Of a stretch of 64,000 bases of DNA, positions 9,949 to 20,419 are shown piece by piece. The notes beneath the pieces are model-generated. The model was not told where the DNA came from. It ran no database searches and worked only from the letters and a program-made list of their open reading frames with translations. Made by a program: the position numbers and the translations under genes. This DNA is from an uncultured Algibacter sp. GTDB lineage: Bacteria > Bacteroidota > Bacteroidia > Flavobacteriales > Flavobacteriaceae. Positions within the stretch are counted from its first letter, which is position 1. Each line of letters opens with the position of its first letter. Location of the stretch: NCBI GenBank assembly GCA_947499935.1, contig CANMQH010000013.1, positions 43,588 through 107,587 on the forward strand, given 5' to 3'.

Positions 9949-10797
9949 ATGCAGCATTCAATACATAGCAAACAACTTTGCGTAATAAATAATAAGGTTA
10001 CTATACTTACTTTACTATTTGTATTGCTGTCATATTGTTTTTCGTATGCGCAATATAATATCCCCGAAAAACCAAAGCTACAGACCAGTGTTTATGATGA
10101 TGTTAATTTATTAACCGCTGCTCAAAAACGAAATCTAGAACAAAAACTTATAAAATATTCTGACACCACCTCAACTCAAATAGTTATCGCCATTATTAAT
10201 TCTACTAACGGTGAAAACATTAATTACTTAGGAGCACAATGGGGACAAAAATGGGGTATTGGTCAAGCCAAAGAAGATAATGGTATATTAATATTACTTG
10301 CCAAAAATGATAGAAAAATAGCTATAAATACGGGTTACGGTGTAGAACATTTATTAACTGATGCATTGTCTAAACGTATTATAGAACGTGATATTATACC
10401 CTATTTTAAACAAAATAATTACTACGGCGGATTAAATCGTGGCACTGAGGTTATTTTTAAAGTTTTAAATGGCGAATACCAAGGTACTAGAGTAGAAGGT
10501 AACTCTAACATATTCCCCAGTGGACTGATATTGATACTCATTTTTGTTTTTCTTATTATTTTAATATCAATTTCTAAAAACAAGCGCGGTGGCGGTGGTA
10601 ATAGAGGTAGACGCTCATCTGGAGGAGGCCTTTTAGAAGCTATTATTTTGAGTAATATGGGACGAGGCAGCTACGGCGGTGGCGGTAGCTCATGGGGTGG
10701 TAGCTCAGGCGGCGGTAGTTGGTCTGGCGGTGGCGGTTTTGGCGGTGGCTTCGGCGGCGGTGGCTTTGGCGGCGGCGGTGCTTCTGGTGGTTGGTAA
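9949..10797 (+). CDS. TPM domain protein with membrane segment and glycine-rich tail
   Basis: The 282-residue protein has a signal-type hydrophobic segment (about residues 17-35, ending near SYAQ), a TPM domain (about 45-165, with TQIVIAIINSTNG and KIAINTGYGVEHLLTD), a second membrane segment (about 187-205) and a long glycine- and serine-rich cytoplasmic tail ending in GGGGASGGW. This is the standard layout of YgcG-like proteins. The DNA of the tail is locally much richer in G and C than its surroundings, as expected for Gly codons. It closes the LemA-TPM group. Confidence 0.88.
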   Translation: MQHSIHSKQLCVINNKVTILTLLFVLLSYCFSYAQYNIPEKPKLQTSVYDDVNLLTAAQKRNLEQKLIKYSDTTSTQIVIAIINSTNGENINYLGAQWGQKWGIGQAKEDNGILILLAKNDRKIAINTGYGVEHLLTDALSKRIIERDIIPYFKQNNYYGGLNRGTEVIFKVLNGEYQGTRVEGNSNIFPSGLILILIFVFLIILISISKNKRGGGGNRGRRSSGGGLLEAIILSNMGRGSYGGGGSSWGGSSGGGSWSGGGGFGGGFGGGGFGGGGASGGW

Positions 10798-11178
10798 TTT
10801 ACGGCATTTGTTTTTTGTCCCATTTTTTACATCTCTAAAAAAACATAGAACACCATTAAATTACCTTACTTAATTCTCAACTACATAAATTGTTAAGGCT
10901 TCGACTTAATATTTTATACAAATATAAAGTTGCTCAACATCTTAAAAATATTTTAATTAATACATCCATTTTAGCAAGATGCACTTAAATATAGATGTAT
11001 TATTTAGCAATATTAAATCTTATTATTTCCTTTTTAAATTTTGAATAAATTTATTAACGATTAACAGCATACAAAACACTATTAAAGTCAAAAAAAACAG
11101 CAATTTAAAAGCTAACATGTTAGGTATATGTAAAATAACGACCTAATATAGTGTAATAACCAAATCAAAAAAATAAAA
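10798..11178. other. Intergenic stretch without a gene
   Basis: 381 bases of very AT-rich sequence between the TPM gene and the DUF547 gene. No reading frame, hairpin terminator or clear promoter was seen. Confidence 0.4.
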
Positions 11179-11868
11179 ATGAAACGTATTTTTACCCTAT
11201 TATTTATATTTGTTTGTTTAACAGGATTCTCTCAAACAATAGATTTAACTGCTTATAACGATTTTTTAAAAGACCATGTCTCTAAAAAAGGTGTTGTTGA
11301 TTATGATAAAGTTTTAAAAAACATGGACGAGTTAAAGAAAATAACTGAGAGTTTTTCTAAAATCTCTCCCAATTTAGGTTGGAGTCAAAGTGAACTAAAA
11401 TCGTATTGGATTAACTTTTATAATGCTAATATTATAAAATTACTAGCCGAAAACTACCCTATAAAGAGTATTAATTACATAAGAGATCCTTTTGATATTA
11501 ATATTGCTAAACTAGGAGACGGAAAAATATCTCTTGATCTTTTAGAGCATAAAGTTATAAGAAAATTAGATGACCCCAGAGTTCATTTTGCATTATACTC
11601 TACAGCTATGTCTTCTCCTGTATTAAAAAGAACAGCATATAGACCAGAGACTGTAGAAAAAGACTTAGGCATTGCAACTAGCAATTTTATAAATGATAAA
11701 ACAAAAAATATTATTGGATATAAAAGCAGTAAACTATCAAAAATATTTGAATGGTATAAAGATGATTTTGATGTTGTAGAATTTATTAACAAACATTCTG
11801 GAGGAATAAAAATGAATCCTAAGACAATTATAACCTATATGGATTACAACTGGAATTTACATCGCTAA
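11179..11868 (+). CDS. Exported DUF547 domain protein
   Basis: The 229-residue protein has a clear signal peptide (RIFTLLFIFVCLTGFSQT, cut after about residue 19) and then a DUF547 domain. Typical blocks are VDYDKVLKN, LKSYWINFYNANIIKLL, KISLDLLEHKVIRKLDDPRVHFAL and the final ITYMDYNWNL. In related proteins a cysteine in the HFAL(N)CAS block is seen; here that position reads HFALYSTAMSSP, so the family cysteine is missing. The family is widespread, probably periplasmic, and of unknown function. A strong terminator follows. Confidence 0.85.
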   Translation: MKRIFTLLFIFVCLTGFSQTIDLTAYNDFLKDHVSKKGVVDYDKVLKNMDELKKITESFSKISPNLGWSQSELKSYWINFYNANIIKLLAENYPIKSINYIRDPFDINIAKLGDGKISLDLLEHKVIRKLDDPRVHFALYSTAMSSPVLKRTAYRPETVEKDLGIATSNFINDKTKNIIGYKSSKLSKIFEWYKDDFDVVEFINKHSGGIKMNPKTIITYMDYNWNLHR

Positions 11869-11915
11869 CAATCCCCATTAAGACTTTACCGAGTCTCTTA
11901 TAGATCGTAAAAATC

Positions 11916-11953
11916 AAACCTTAACAATGGTCTTATCATTGTTAAGGTTTTTA
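11916..11953 (+). terminator. Rho-independent terminator after the DUF547 gene
   Basis: A perfect 14-base stem (11916-11929 with 11937-11950), a 7-base loop and a T-rich end. The arms also fit the convergent barrel-protein gene that ends at 11989, so it may work in both directions. Confidence 0.85.
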
Positions 11954-11988
11954 TATTATTGAGAAGATTTAAATTATTATGATATACA

Positions 11989-14745
11989 TTAACCATGAAA
12001 ACCACGATTTAAACCATCTCTGCTTTCCCCTTTGCTTCCATTAATCTTCCAACTAAAGTTAACCATAAAATAGCGACTTAAGATATTAGTTTGCGAATCT
12101 TCAATATAATTGGCGTTAGAAATTCGAGAAGCATTTGTGTTTTGGTTAAGTAAATCATACACTTTAAGCGTTAAAAAACCTTGTTCCTTAAACATAGAAT
12201 ATGAGAGTGTAGAGTTCCAAAACCAAGCACTTCTTTGAAAATCCTCAGCCACATTAGGGTTATAATTATAACTTATGTTATTTCTCCAGTCTAACCTTTT
12301 AGATGCCGATGTCGATGTATTAATACCCAAACGATGTCTTAAAAATTCCTGACTTTCAAATTGTTCAATATCAAAACTTGTTTTATTGTACGTTAACCTA
12401 TAGTTAGGTGATAGCTCTAAAATATCTGTAAGACTAAATGTAATTCGAGCATTAGGCGCTAAAATTGTATTTTTTGATGCGTATTTAACGTCATTATTAA
12501 AATTAATATTTTTATTGGTGCTAAAATTAAGCCCTAAGCCATATCGAAAACTACCAAGTGTATCTAGCTTTATTTTTTTCGTGAAGTTTGCATTGGCCCT
12601 GATATTAAAATTACCATTAACATTTGCAAAGGTTGTACTTCTTGCAAAATCATCATCAATCGTAGACTTAGAAATGATTTGATTGTTTACAAAATTAGCG
12701 ACAAAAAAAGCATAGAATCCCGTTTTTTTCTGAAAATCAAAATTACGGTACCGCAAATTAAACCTATGATTATTTGTAGGTTCTAATTCTGGATTACCCA
12801 CCACTGTATTTAATGGATTAGATACATCTCTAAAAGTTTGTATCTGACTAAGTTGTGGCGAACTATTATTTAAATTATAATTTATATTAAAAATAGCACT
12901 TTTACTTAATTTATATTTTAAAAATGCACCAACTTCTCTAGCATTAAAATCTCTACTTAAGCTACGCTGGGATATCAAATTATCCTTATTATCTAAAGTT
13001 CTTGATATATACCTTACAAAAGACCTTGCAGTTATTTTATCTTTTTTATAGACAAGTTCTAAGCCTGCTTGATTAGATTTATCAAGATATTCAAAATCTG
13101 AACTTAAATCATTATTTATAAAGGTATTAAATTGACCAGAATCTGTATTAAAATCAAACGTGCTTCTTTTGTTTTCCTGTTTGCTATTATTATAATTATA
13201 AGAAGCATCTAAAAACAATGTATTAGCCATTATAGGAAACCTGTATGTAACCCCTAACTGTAAAGTATTATTATGGCTTTTGTTATTCTCAATTTGATTC
13301 CTTACAACACTATCGTTAAGTGTACTAACCATTGTTGTAGCATCAAAATCAAAAAAATTAGTTTTAGAATTTAACGCGCTATCACCTTTATCTAAATTAG
13401 ATGCATTTGAAACATTAAGTTTTAAAAAAGCACCTTTAGACCCTAATCGTTTAGTGGCATCAATATCAGTCATATATCCTCTACTATTGGTATCAGATAA
13501 TGAAGAGGCTTGAGAGTTGTTTGTTAAAACTCTACGCTCATTTAAGCTTTCTTCTTGATTATCAAAACCATTTACAGTATTTGTAACATTTACACCTTGA
13601 CGTATATTAACCAAAAAAGTAGAATCTATTTCTATCTCAAACCCCACAGATAAATCATGCCCTTTTGTTACCCCAAATGAATTAGATTGAGAATTTGAAA
13701 AAAACCTAGAATCTGGTAAAATATTTTCTCTTTGAGCTCTTACTTTTACATCGGTATCTTGTTGAGAGTAAAAATAATCAGAATTTAAACCTACACGATC
13801 TATAATTTGATTGCTATAGTTTCCTCCAAAGTTATTTGATGTAATAATACCTTGTGCAGGTCTTTGGTTTCTAAAATTTGATGAAGCTTCAATGTCACCA
13901 AAACTAAACCCTAGCACATTTATATTATTACCACCACCTAAAACACTTAATCGTTCTTTGTTATTAAAGGCATTTACCATACCAGAAAACTCATAACGTT
14001 TATCTGTACCAACTCCAGCAGATATAGTACCAAAAACGCCTTTATTATTTTCTTCTTTAATCGTAAAATTAATCGTTTTATTCAACTGGTTTCCATCTTG
14101 ACCTGCAAAAGCTTCTGCTTTAGTTCTAGTGTCTGTTATCTGGATTTTTTCTATAACATCTTTTGTTAAATTTCTTGTGGTTATTGTTGGATCATTACCA
14201 AAAAAGGCTTCTCCGTTTACCAGTATTTTATCAACTGTTTTTCCATTGACAGTAATTTGACCTTGAGCATCAACCTCTACGCCAGGTAATTCTTTTAAAA
14301 CGTCTTCAACATTAGCATTTCTTTTAGTTTTAAATGATGCTGCGTTAAATTCTAGAGTATCTTTTTTTATAACAACTGGTGCTGTACTCGTTATAATTAT
14401 TTCATTAAGAGCATTAGTATCTGTCTTTAAAAAAATCTTACCTAAATTAATTTCTTGCTTATTAAGCGGTATAACTTTAACAAATGCTTCGTAACCAACA
14501 TAGGATACAACTAACTTAATTTTAGCATAAATAGTCTTATCATTTAAAACAAATTTTCCATCTTTATCAGACAATGTATAATTTACTAATGTACTATCAA
14601 CCAAACTTTCTAAATGTATGGTAGCAGATTCTAAGGGTAGTTTTTCTTCTTCAGAAATTAAAGTACCCGAAATTTGAAATTTCTTAGATTGAGAAAAGGA
14701 ATGTAATGAGCATAAGCATATTAGGCAAAAGTAAACTTTATTCAT
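11989..14745 (-). CDS. TonB-dependent-receptor-like outer-membrane barrel protein
   Basis: The start at 14745 is chosen because NKVYFCLICLCSLHSFSQS is then a normal signal peptide; an upstream ATG at 14784 would add 13 unneeded residues. The mature protein of about 900 residues begins with a CarboxypepD-regulatory-like domain (LISEEEKLPLESATIHLE), then a plug-like domain with VLKELPGVEVDAQGQITVNG and VLVNGEAFFG-like sequence, and a large barrel rich in alternating aromatic strands. This matches the OMP_b-brl_3 branch of TonB-related proteins in Bacteroidota, in which the protein may not be a true importer. No SusD-like partner lies beside it, so the ligand cannot be inferred. Confidence 0.85.
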   Translation of the reverse strand: MNKVYFCLICLCSLHSFSQSKKFQISGTLISEEEKLPLESATIHLESLVDSTLVNYTLSDKDGKFVLNDKTIYAKIKLVVSYVGYEAFVKVIPLNKQEINLGKIFLKTDTNALNEIIITSTAPVVIKKDTLEFNAASFKTKRNANVEDVLKELPGVEVDAQGQITVNGKTVDKILVNGEAFFGNDPTITTRNLTKDVIEKIQITDTRTKAEAFAGQDGNQLNKTINFTIKEENNKGVFGTISAGVGTDKRYEFSGMVNAFNNKERLSVLGGGNNINVLGFSFGDIEASSNFRNQRPAQGIITSNNFGGNYSNQIIDRVGLNSDYFYSQQDTDVKVRAQRENILPDSRFFSNSQSNSFGVTKGHDLSVGFEIEIDSTFLVNIRQGVNVTNTVNGFDNQEESLNERRVLTNNSQASSLSDTNSRGYMTDIDATKRLGSKGAFLKLNVSNASNLDKGDSALNSKTNFFDFDATTMVSTLNDSVVRNQIENNKSHNNTLQLGVTYRFPIMANTLFLDASYNYNNSKQENKRSTFDFNTDSGQFNTFINNDLSSDFEYLDKSNQAGLELVYKKDKITARSFVRYISRTLDNKDNLISQRSLSRDFNAREVGAFLKYKLSKSAIFNINYNLNNSSPQLSQIQTFRDVSNPLNTVVGNPELEPTNNHRFNLRYRNFDFQKKTGFYAFFVANFVNNQIISKSTIDDDFARSTTFANVNGNFNIRANANFTKKIKLDTLGSFRYGLGLNFSTNKNINFNNDVKYASKNTILAPNARITFSLTDILELSPNYRLTYNKTSFDIEQFESQEFLRHRLGINTSTSASKRLDWRNNISYNYNPNVAEDFQRSAWFWNSTLSYSMFKEQGFLTLKVYDLLNQNTNASRISNANYIEDSQTNILSRYFMVNFSWKINGSKGESRDGLNRGFHG

Positions 14746-14849
14746 TCTAGTAATTGATTGAGAAATATGACAATTATTTTGCAAGAACGAATATACTGTG
14801 GTATAATACGGTTTTTCTTAAAAAAGATATAAATATTTCTTAATAAATG

Positions 14850-16154
14850 TTATTTTTTACGCATATATACACTAATAGGCACACCATTAAACCCAAATTT
14901 ATCACGTAGTTTGTTTTCTAAAAAACGCTTATAGGGTTCTTTTACATACTGGGGTAAATTACAGAAAAACGCAAATTGTGGTTGCGGCGTTGGCAACTGC
15001 ATGATGTATTTTATTTTAACAAACTTTGCTTTATATGCTGGTGGTGGATAATGCTCGATAACAGGTAACATAACCTCATTAAGTTCACTGGTTTTAATTT
15101 TTTTAGAGCGATTTTTATATACCTCAACAGCGGTTTCAATAGCCTTATAAATACGTTGTTTTGTTAATGTAGAAATAAAAACAATAGGCACATCTGTAAA
15201 AGGTTCCATTTGTTGCCTAATAGCTTTCTCATATTCTTTAACAGATTTATGATCTTTTTCAACCAAATCCCATTTATTAACCAATATAACAATACCTTTT
15301 CGGTTGCGTTCTGCCAACCAAAATATATTTTGCACTTGACCATCAAAGCCTCTTGTGGCATCTAAAACAACCAAACATACATCACTATGCTCAATAGCAC
15401 GAACACTTCGCATTACAGAGTAGAATTCTAAATCTTCTTTAACCTTTGCTTTTCTTCTAATTCCTGCAGTATCTACTAAATTAAATTCAAAACCAAAACG
15501 GTTATATTTGGTATCGATAGAGTCTCTGGTTGTTCCAGCAATATCGGTAACAATGTATCTATCTTCTCCAATTAAAGCATTTATAAATGATGATTTCCCA
15601 GCATTTGGGCGACCAACAACAGCAAATCTGGGCAATTCTTCTTCTTCAACCTCTTCCTTTTCTGGTAGAGCTTTTACCAAATCGTCTAAAAGTTCTCCTG
15701 TACCACTACCGTTTATGCTTGCTAAAGTATAATATTCACCTAGACCTAATGCATAAAACTCTACAGCATCTTTGGCACGGTTACCATTATCGACTTTATT
15801 AACTACTAAAAAAACAGGTTTATTTACTTTACGAAGTAGTTTTGCAACATCCTCATCCATGCCTGTAATACCAGATTCTACATCCACCATAAAAATAATG
15901 GCATCAGCTTCATCTATAGCCAACTCAACTTGTTTGTCTATTTCTGCTTCAAAAACATCATCACTTCCTAAAACATACCCGCCAGTATCTATTAAAGAAA
16001 ACTCTTTACCATTCCAATCACTCTTACCGTAATGACGATCTCTAGTAACCCCACTAACGGCATCTACTATGGCTTCTCGTCTTTGTATCAATCGATTAAA
16101 AAAAGTTGACTTACCAACATTTGGCCTTCCTACTATAGCTACTATATTACTCAT
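14850..16154 (-). CDS. der: Ribosome biogenesis GTPase Der (EngA)
   Basis: The 434-residue protein has two tandem GTPase domains, which is unique to Der. The first has the P-loop GRPNVGKST at residue 8 onward and NKVD; the second has GRPNAGKSS near residue 180, [11 protein letters not shown] and NKWDLVEKD. The C-terminal KH-like domain ends with [15 protein letters not shown]. Der assists maturation of the 50S subunit. The length is normal. Era is encoded a few genes away on the same strand. Confidence 0.97.
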   Translation of the reverse strand: MSNIVAIVGRPNVGKSTFFNRLIQRREAIVDAVSGVTRDRHYGKSDWNGKEFSLIDTGGYVLGSDDVFEAEIDKQVELAIDEADAIIFMVDVESGITGMDEDVAKLLRKVNKPVFLVVNKVDNGNRAKDAVEFYALGLGEYYTLASINGSGTGELLDDLVKALPEKEEVEEEELPRFAVVGRPNAGKSSFINALIGEDRYIVTDIAGTTRDSIDTKYNRFGFEFNLVDTAGIRRKAKVKEDLEFYSVMRSVRAIEHSDVCLVVLDATRGFDGQVQNIFWLAERNRKGIVILVNKWDLVEKDHKSVKEYEKAIRQQMEPFTDVPIVFISTLTKQRIYKAIETAVEVYKNRSKKIKTSELNEVMLPVIEHYPPPAYKAKFVKIKYIMQLPTPQPQFAFFCNLPQYVKEPYKRFLENKLRDKFGFNGVPISVYMRKK

Positions 16155-16374
16155 ATCGTCTAAATTAACTCCAACAGGTTAAAAATGATTCATTTACCTG
16201 ATTTCCAAATATTTTGCAAAAATAGGAAATATACACGACGCAAAATTTATTTTTGAGAAAGATTAAAATAAATTTTCTTAAAATTAACTTAACAGTTGTT
16301 ATTCCGTTCTTAGATTTATTTAGATTTAAAAACTGAATAAAAAAACTGTATCTTAATATCTCAAATTAAAATCT

Positions 16375-16887
16375 ATGCCTTTATCCAATGATATTGTTTT
16401 ACGTCCAAGGTTTAAAATTAAAATACTAGATAATCAAGAGTCACTTATTGATGATTTTAAGCATGCTAAAAAAAATCAATCAGAATTTAATATTGTTAAC
16501 GTTGGCAAACATATATTTATACGATTTCCAAGACAGAAAAAATATTATTGGTCTCCACAATTACACTTACAAATACATAAAATAAACAAAACCTCTAGCG
16601 AAATACGAGGGCAGTTTGGACCGACACCTCAAGTATGGACTATTTTTATGATACTTCATTTTATAGTCGCAACGCTTTTTATTGTTTTCGGTTTATGGAC
16701 TTACAATAATTGGGTGGATAAGCAGAGTTTTACTTTACAAGCTAGTATAACTATTTTAATGGTCCTTACATGGGTTACACTGTATTTTGTTGGGAGCATT
16801 GGCAAAGCCACAAATACGAGTAACATGAGAATGCTTAATACTTTCATGAAAAATGTGCTGCGCATTGAGCAAAACAAAGCGCTTTAA
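16375..16887 (+). CDS. Hypothetical membrane protein
   Basis: The 170-residue protein is not recognised. The first 75 residues are hydrophilic, with FNIVNVGKHIFIRFPRQKKYYWSPQLHLQI. Two membrane segments follow (about residues 84-104 and 118-140), and the end is a short basic helix. It looks like an inner-membrane protein with both ends in the cytoplasm. It stands alone between der and the choice-of-anchor I gene, facing both neighbours' ends or starts, so context gives no function. Confidence 0.65.
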   Translation: MPLSNDIVLRPRFKIKILDNQESLIDDFKHAKKNQSEFNIVNVGKHIFIRFPRQKKYYWSPQLHLQIHKINKTSSEIRGQFGPTPQVWTIFMILHFIVATLFIVFGLWTYNNWVDKQSFTLQASITILMVLTWVTLYFVGSIGKATNTSNMRMLNTFMKNVLRIEQNKAL

Positions 16888-16906
16888 TTTTAAATTAAAA
16901 CGCTTT
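16876..16906. terminator. Possible bidirectional terminator
   Basis: AAAGCG at 16876-16881 pairs with CGCTTT at 16901-16906, with further A/T pairing inside. It overlaps the stop of the membrane protein gene and sits before the end of the convergent lipoprotein gene. Confidence 0.5.
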
Positions 16907-16928
16907 AGCAATATATTAATAGGCTCAA

Positions 16929-18446
16929 CTATTTTATATTTTCGTAGAAACTAACGGTTCCACTATCTTCGTTAGAGACTACTAACAAATCTTTTCCGTT
17001 TGGACTTTCGGTAGCAGGTATAACTAATAAACCTTCTGGTGCTTCATCGCCAACATGCGATAATACCGTTATAAAATTAGGAGCAATGGGGTTTGTTATA
17101 TCGTAAACCAATACTTGATCATTTCTTTCTAAACCAACAAAAAGAATATAACGCTCATTAGCAATATTTAAAATACTTACTGCTTCTGGCTCTGCACCTT
17201 TATCGTCACTTCTTTTATCTTCATCATTAAATCGTAGTGGTGTTAAACTTAAAGTTTCTTGAGCTATACTGTTACCACTATCGTATAGTAAACTGCCGTT
17301 TCCAGACCACACACTAAAAGAGCGTGTACCATAACTATATATTTGGTCTACATCGCCATCATTATCTGTATCACCTAAGACAGTCGTTGTTTTTAATCGT
17401 CCTAAATTAATTTCGTTTTGAAAATCATTTATGGTAGGATATGCAGTTTCATCAAGCACTAAATCTCCAACACGCACTTCTTCGCTAAAACCGTCATAAT
17501 CTCTAGAATCACCTTCATTTGCCGAAAATATATAATCTGTTCCTCCAATATTTACAGATGCAATGGCATCTGGCTGATACATCCCCAAAACAGGCCAACT
17601 CTTAAGTTCTGTAGCATCGTCTTTATCGCTAGCATCTATTTCATTCCCTGGAAGACTATAATCTTTATAACCCAAAGGATAAATAGCTTCAATGGTTTTG
17701 GTTGTTAGATTAACTTTAGCCATCCCGTTATTTTCTTGTAACGATACCCAAGCGGTATTAGAATCTTCTGAAACCGTGATATATTCTGGTTCAACATCTT
17801 GTGCTAAAGTAGCTCCTAGTCCAAAGACCCTAAAACCTTGAGCTTCTAGAGTTGCTTCTTCACTATTAAATGATGTAAAATCTAAAGTGGTTACAGAATC
17901 GTCTGATAAATCTATAATACTTATTGAACCCAATGGATCTATAGTATAATCGTCGTTTGGCTCTCCTTCATTAGCAGAAATAATTAATTTACCATCTTTA
18001 GAAAACGTAACCATGTCTGGCAAAGCTCCTACGGTATATTGGTTTATTAATACATTATTAGACGTATTATATACTAAAATTTTTCCTGGATTTTGTTTTG
18101 GGTTTGCCTCTACAGCTACAGCAAGTTTACCATCGTAAATCGCAACACTGTTTGGCAATCCAAAAGAAGTCAAATCTATTGGAGTTTCACTAACTGGTGC
18201 ATCTAGATTAGAAATGTTGTTAATCGAAATTTGGTTAGACGTTACGTTAACTGTAAAAAGTTTTTTTGAAATAGCATCGTATGCCGATATTTCAGAAGCA
18301 CCCTCTCCGCCTATTTTAATTGTGTTCTTATACTGAAAATTAACTTCGGTATTTACAATTGGGGTTACAAAGTTATCATCGTCATCTTGACAAGAAAAAA
18401 TCACAGCAATACACGCTGCACTGGTAAGTAATGTTTTGAATTTCAT
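16929..18446 (-). CDS. Choice-of-anchor I family lipoprotein
   Basis: The start at 18446 gives a lipoprotein signal ending in VIFSCQDDDD; an ATG seven codons upstream is less suitable. The mature protein of about 485 residues is a beta-propeller-like protein with repeated blocks such as GALPDMVTFSKDGKLIISANEGEP and TVSEDSNTAWVSLQENNGMAKVNL, typical of the choice-of-anchor I group (related to phytase-like and alkaline phosphatase-associated propellers). It ends with LLVVSNEDSGTVSFYENIK, as that family does. The acidic stretch after the cysteine could be a surface-export signal of Bacteroidota lipoproteins. No enzyme activity can be assigned. Confidence 0.82.
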   Translation of the reverse strand: MKFKTLLTSAACIAVIFSCQDDDDNFVTPIVNTEVNFQYKNTIKIGGEGASEISAYDAISKKLFTVNVTSNQISINNISNLDAPVSETPIDLTSFGLPNSVAIYDGKLAVAVEANPKQNPGKILVYNTSNNVLINQYTVGALPDMVTFSKDGKLIISANEGEPNDDYTIDPLGSISIIDLSDDSVTTLDFTSFNSEEATLEAQGFRVFGLGATLAQDVEPEYITVSEDSNTAWVSLQENNGMAKVNLTTKTIEAIYPLGYKDYSLPGNEIDASDKDDATELKSWPVLGMYQPDAIASVNIGGTDYIFSANEGDSRDYDGFSEEVRVGDLVLDETAYPTINDFQNEINLGRLKTTTVLGDTDNDGDVDQIYSYGTRSFSVWSGNGSLLYDSGNSIAQETLSLTPLRFNDEDKRSDDKGAEPEAVSILNIANERYILFVGLERNDQVLVYDITNPIAPNFITVLSHVGDEAPEGLLVIPATESPNGKDLLVVSNEDSGTVSFYENIK

Positions 18447-18526
18447 GTTTTTTGCTTTATTGTGCAAATATGAAACTCAAATTTTATGTGAATGTTAATT
18501 AATTAAAAAGCTATGATTAGCATTTG

Positions 18527-19408
18527 CTAGTTATTGTAACCAAAACGTTTTAACTGATTTTGATTACTACGCCAGTTTTTATTCACTTTCACATAAAGTT
18601 CTATATGAATTTGTTTTCCAAAAAACTTCTCTAAATCTTTTCTAGACTCTACCCCTACACGCTTTAGAGCACTCCCTTTATGACCAATAATAATACCTTT
18701 TTGAGTCTCTCTTTCTACCATAATTACAGAACGTATTCTAATTATGTTTTCTTCTTCAAAAAACTCTTCGGTATCTACCTCTACGGCATAAGGAATTTCT
18801 TTTTTGTAATGAATTAGAATTTTTTCGCGAATGGTTTCATTAATAAAAAAGCGTTCAGGCTTATCTGTTAATTGGTCTTTTGGGTAAAATGGAGGCGATT
18901 CTGGAAGCAGTTCTATTATTCTATTAAAAATCTCTTTAACATTAAATCCTTCGAGTGCCGATACAGGAAAAATCTCTGCATTAGGTACTTTAGATGCCCA
19001 AAAACCTACTTGAGTCTCTAATTGACTTTGATCTGATGTATCTATTTTATTTAACAATAATAAAACAGGAATTTTAGAGTTGGTTATTTTTTTAAAAAAC
19101 GCTTCATCCTTTAGCGCTTGCTCACCAATCTCTACCATGTAGATTAAAATATCGGCGTCTTCAAAAGCCGATTTAACAAACCCCATCATGGACTGTTGCA
19201 GCTCGTAAGCTGGTTTTATAATACCCGGTGTATCACTAAGTACTACTTGAAAATCATCACCATTAACAATACCCAAAATCCTATGCCTTGTGGTCTGCGC
19301 TTTTGATGTAATTATAGATAATTTTTCACCAATAAAGGCATTCATCAATGTAGATTTACCTACGTTAGGGTTTCCAATAATATTAACAAAACCTGCTTTA
19401 TGGCTCAT
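18527..19408 (-). CDS. era: GTPase Era
   Basis: The 293-residue protein binds the 3' end of 16S rRNA and helps 30S subunit maturation. The GTPase motifs are complete: GNPNVGKST (residues 12-20), DTPGI (about 58) and NKID (about 122). The C-terminal KH domain carries GIIIGHKGSALKRVG, which contacts RNA. Length and layout are normal. It is followed downstream by the choice-of-anchor gene after a short gap. Confidence 0.97.
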   Translation of the reverse strand: MSHKAGFVNIIGNPNVGKSTLMNAFIGEKLSIITSKAQTTRHRILGIVNGDDFQVVLSDTPGIIKPAYELQQSMMGFVKSAFEDADILIYMVEIGEQALKDEAFFKKITNSKIPVLLLLNKIDTSDQSQLETQVGFWASKVPNAEIFPVSALEGFNVKEIFNRIIELLPESPPFYPKDQLTDKPERFFINETIREKILIHYKKEIPYAVEVDTEEFFEEENIIRIRSVIMVERETQKGIIIGHKGSALKRVGVESRKDLEKFFGKQIHIELYVKVNKNWRSNQNQLKRFGYNN

Positions 19409-19497
19409 GTATTATAAATTTTATGATGCAAAGTTACAATCTTGAATTTTAATTTGAATGTTTTTTTTAACAGCTTTATGTTTCAACCGTTTTTAAA

Positions 19498-19535
19498 CAA
19501 AAAAAACAGGAAGCTAAACTTCCTGTTTTTTTTAA
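19498..19535 (-). terminator. Rho-independent terminator after the FKBP gene
   Basis: ACAGGAAG and CTTCCTGT form a perfect stem around a short loop, flanked by A-runs and T-runs on both sides, so it would act on either strand. It follows the stop of the FKBP gene. Confidence 0.85.
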
Positions 19536-19558
19536 ATTATTTGATAAATAAAACGATA

Positions 19559-20263
19559 TTACTCAACTATTTCTAGTAACTCAACGTCAAAAATTAATGT
19601 TGAATTAGGTTTGATAGCTCCTCCTGGTCTTGGGTTAGCTCCATAAGCTAAATCACTAGGAATAAAAAACTTGTATTTAGCACCGGTAGACATTAATTGT
19701 AAACCTTCTGTCCATCCTTTAATAACTTGCGTTACACCAAATTCTGCTGGCTCACCTCTATCTACAGAACTATCAAATACAGTTCCATCAATTAAAGTCC
19801 CATGATAATGTACTTTAACCTTAGACTCTGTTGTTGGTTTTGCACCAGTACCTGCTTTTAAAACGATATACTGTAAACCACTTTCTGTAGTTTTCACACC
19901 TTCTTTAGATTTGTTATCAGCTAAGTATTTTATACCTGCTTCTTTAGCTTTTTCTGCATCTTCTTTAGCTTTTTCAGCTAATTCTTTCTGCTTTTTTTGA
20001 AAATATGCTCTAACAACAGCTTGCGCTTTAGTTTCATCTAATATAATATCTGTAGAATCTGAAACATTTACAAAACCTTGCATAAATAAATCATTATCAA
20101 ACTCATCAAAGCTAGTTTTAACGTTTTTAGCAACATCCATTCCAATGGCATAACTTACAGAATCTAATTCGGTTTTTAATTCTTTTTTAGCAACTCCTTT
20201 TTTATCACAAGAAACTATTAGTAAAACCATTGTTACTAGACTTAAAAATTTCATTATTTTCAT
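19559..20263 (-). CDS. FKBP-type peptidyl-prolyl isomerase lipoprotein
   Basis: The 234-residue protein has a lipoprotein signal (LSLVTMVLLIVSCDKKG), an FKBP_N helical dimerisation region (about 25-110, rich in Lys/Glu/Ala), and a C-terminal FKBP domain (about 125-234). The domain has VHYHGTLIDGTVFDSSVDRG, VIKGWTEGLQLM and the closing IPSDLAYGA and NSTLIFDVELLEI. This is the FkpA/MIP layout, a periplasmic chaperone that speeds proline isomerisation. It should be anchored to the envelope. Active-site residues of the family are all present. Confidence 0.93.
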   Translation of the reverse strand: MKIMKFLSLVTMVLLIVSCDKKGVAKKELKTELDSVSYAIGMDVAKNVKTSFDEFDNDLFMQGFVNVSDSTDIILDETKAQAVVRAYFQKKQKELAEKAKEDAEKAKEAGIKYLADNKSKEGVKTTESGLQYIVLKAGTGAKPTTESKVKVHYHGTLIDGTVFDSSVDRGEPAEFGVTQVIKGWTEGLQLMSTGAKYKFFIPSDLAYGANPRPGGAIKPNSTLIFDVELLEIVE

Positions 20264-20419
20264 TTTAATTATTTTTTTGATTATTTAATAAGAAGCCAAA
20301 TGTAACAAAATTATAGTAAGTAAAAAAAAGAAAAAACTTCCAGAATGTGCTGAAAACATCTTTATTAAAAATACTTTTTTACTTATTCTATTATTTTGCA
20401 CCAAGTTCTATAAGTGATG

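Noticed and set aside
10679..10873. Ala/Val-rich frame over the glycine-rich tail of the TPM gene
   Set aside because: It is the shifted reading of a GGN repeat, with no start signal and no conserved content.
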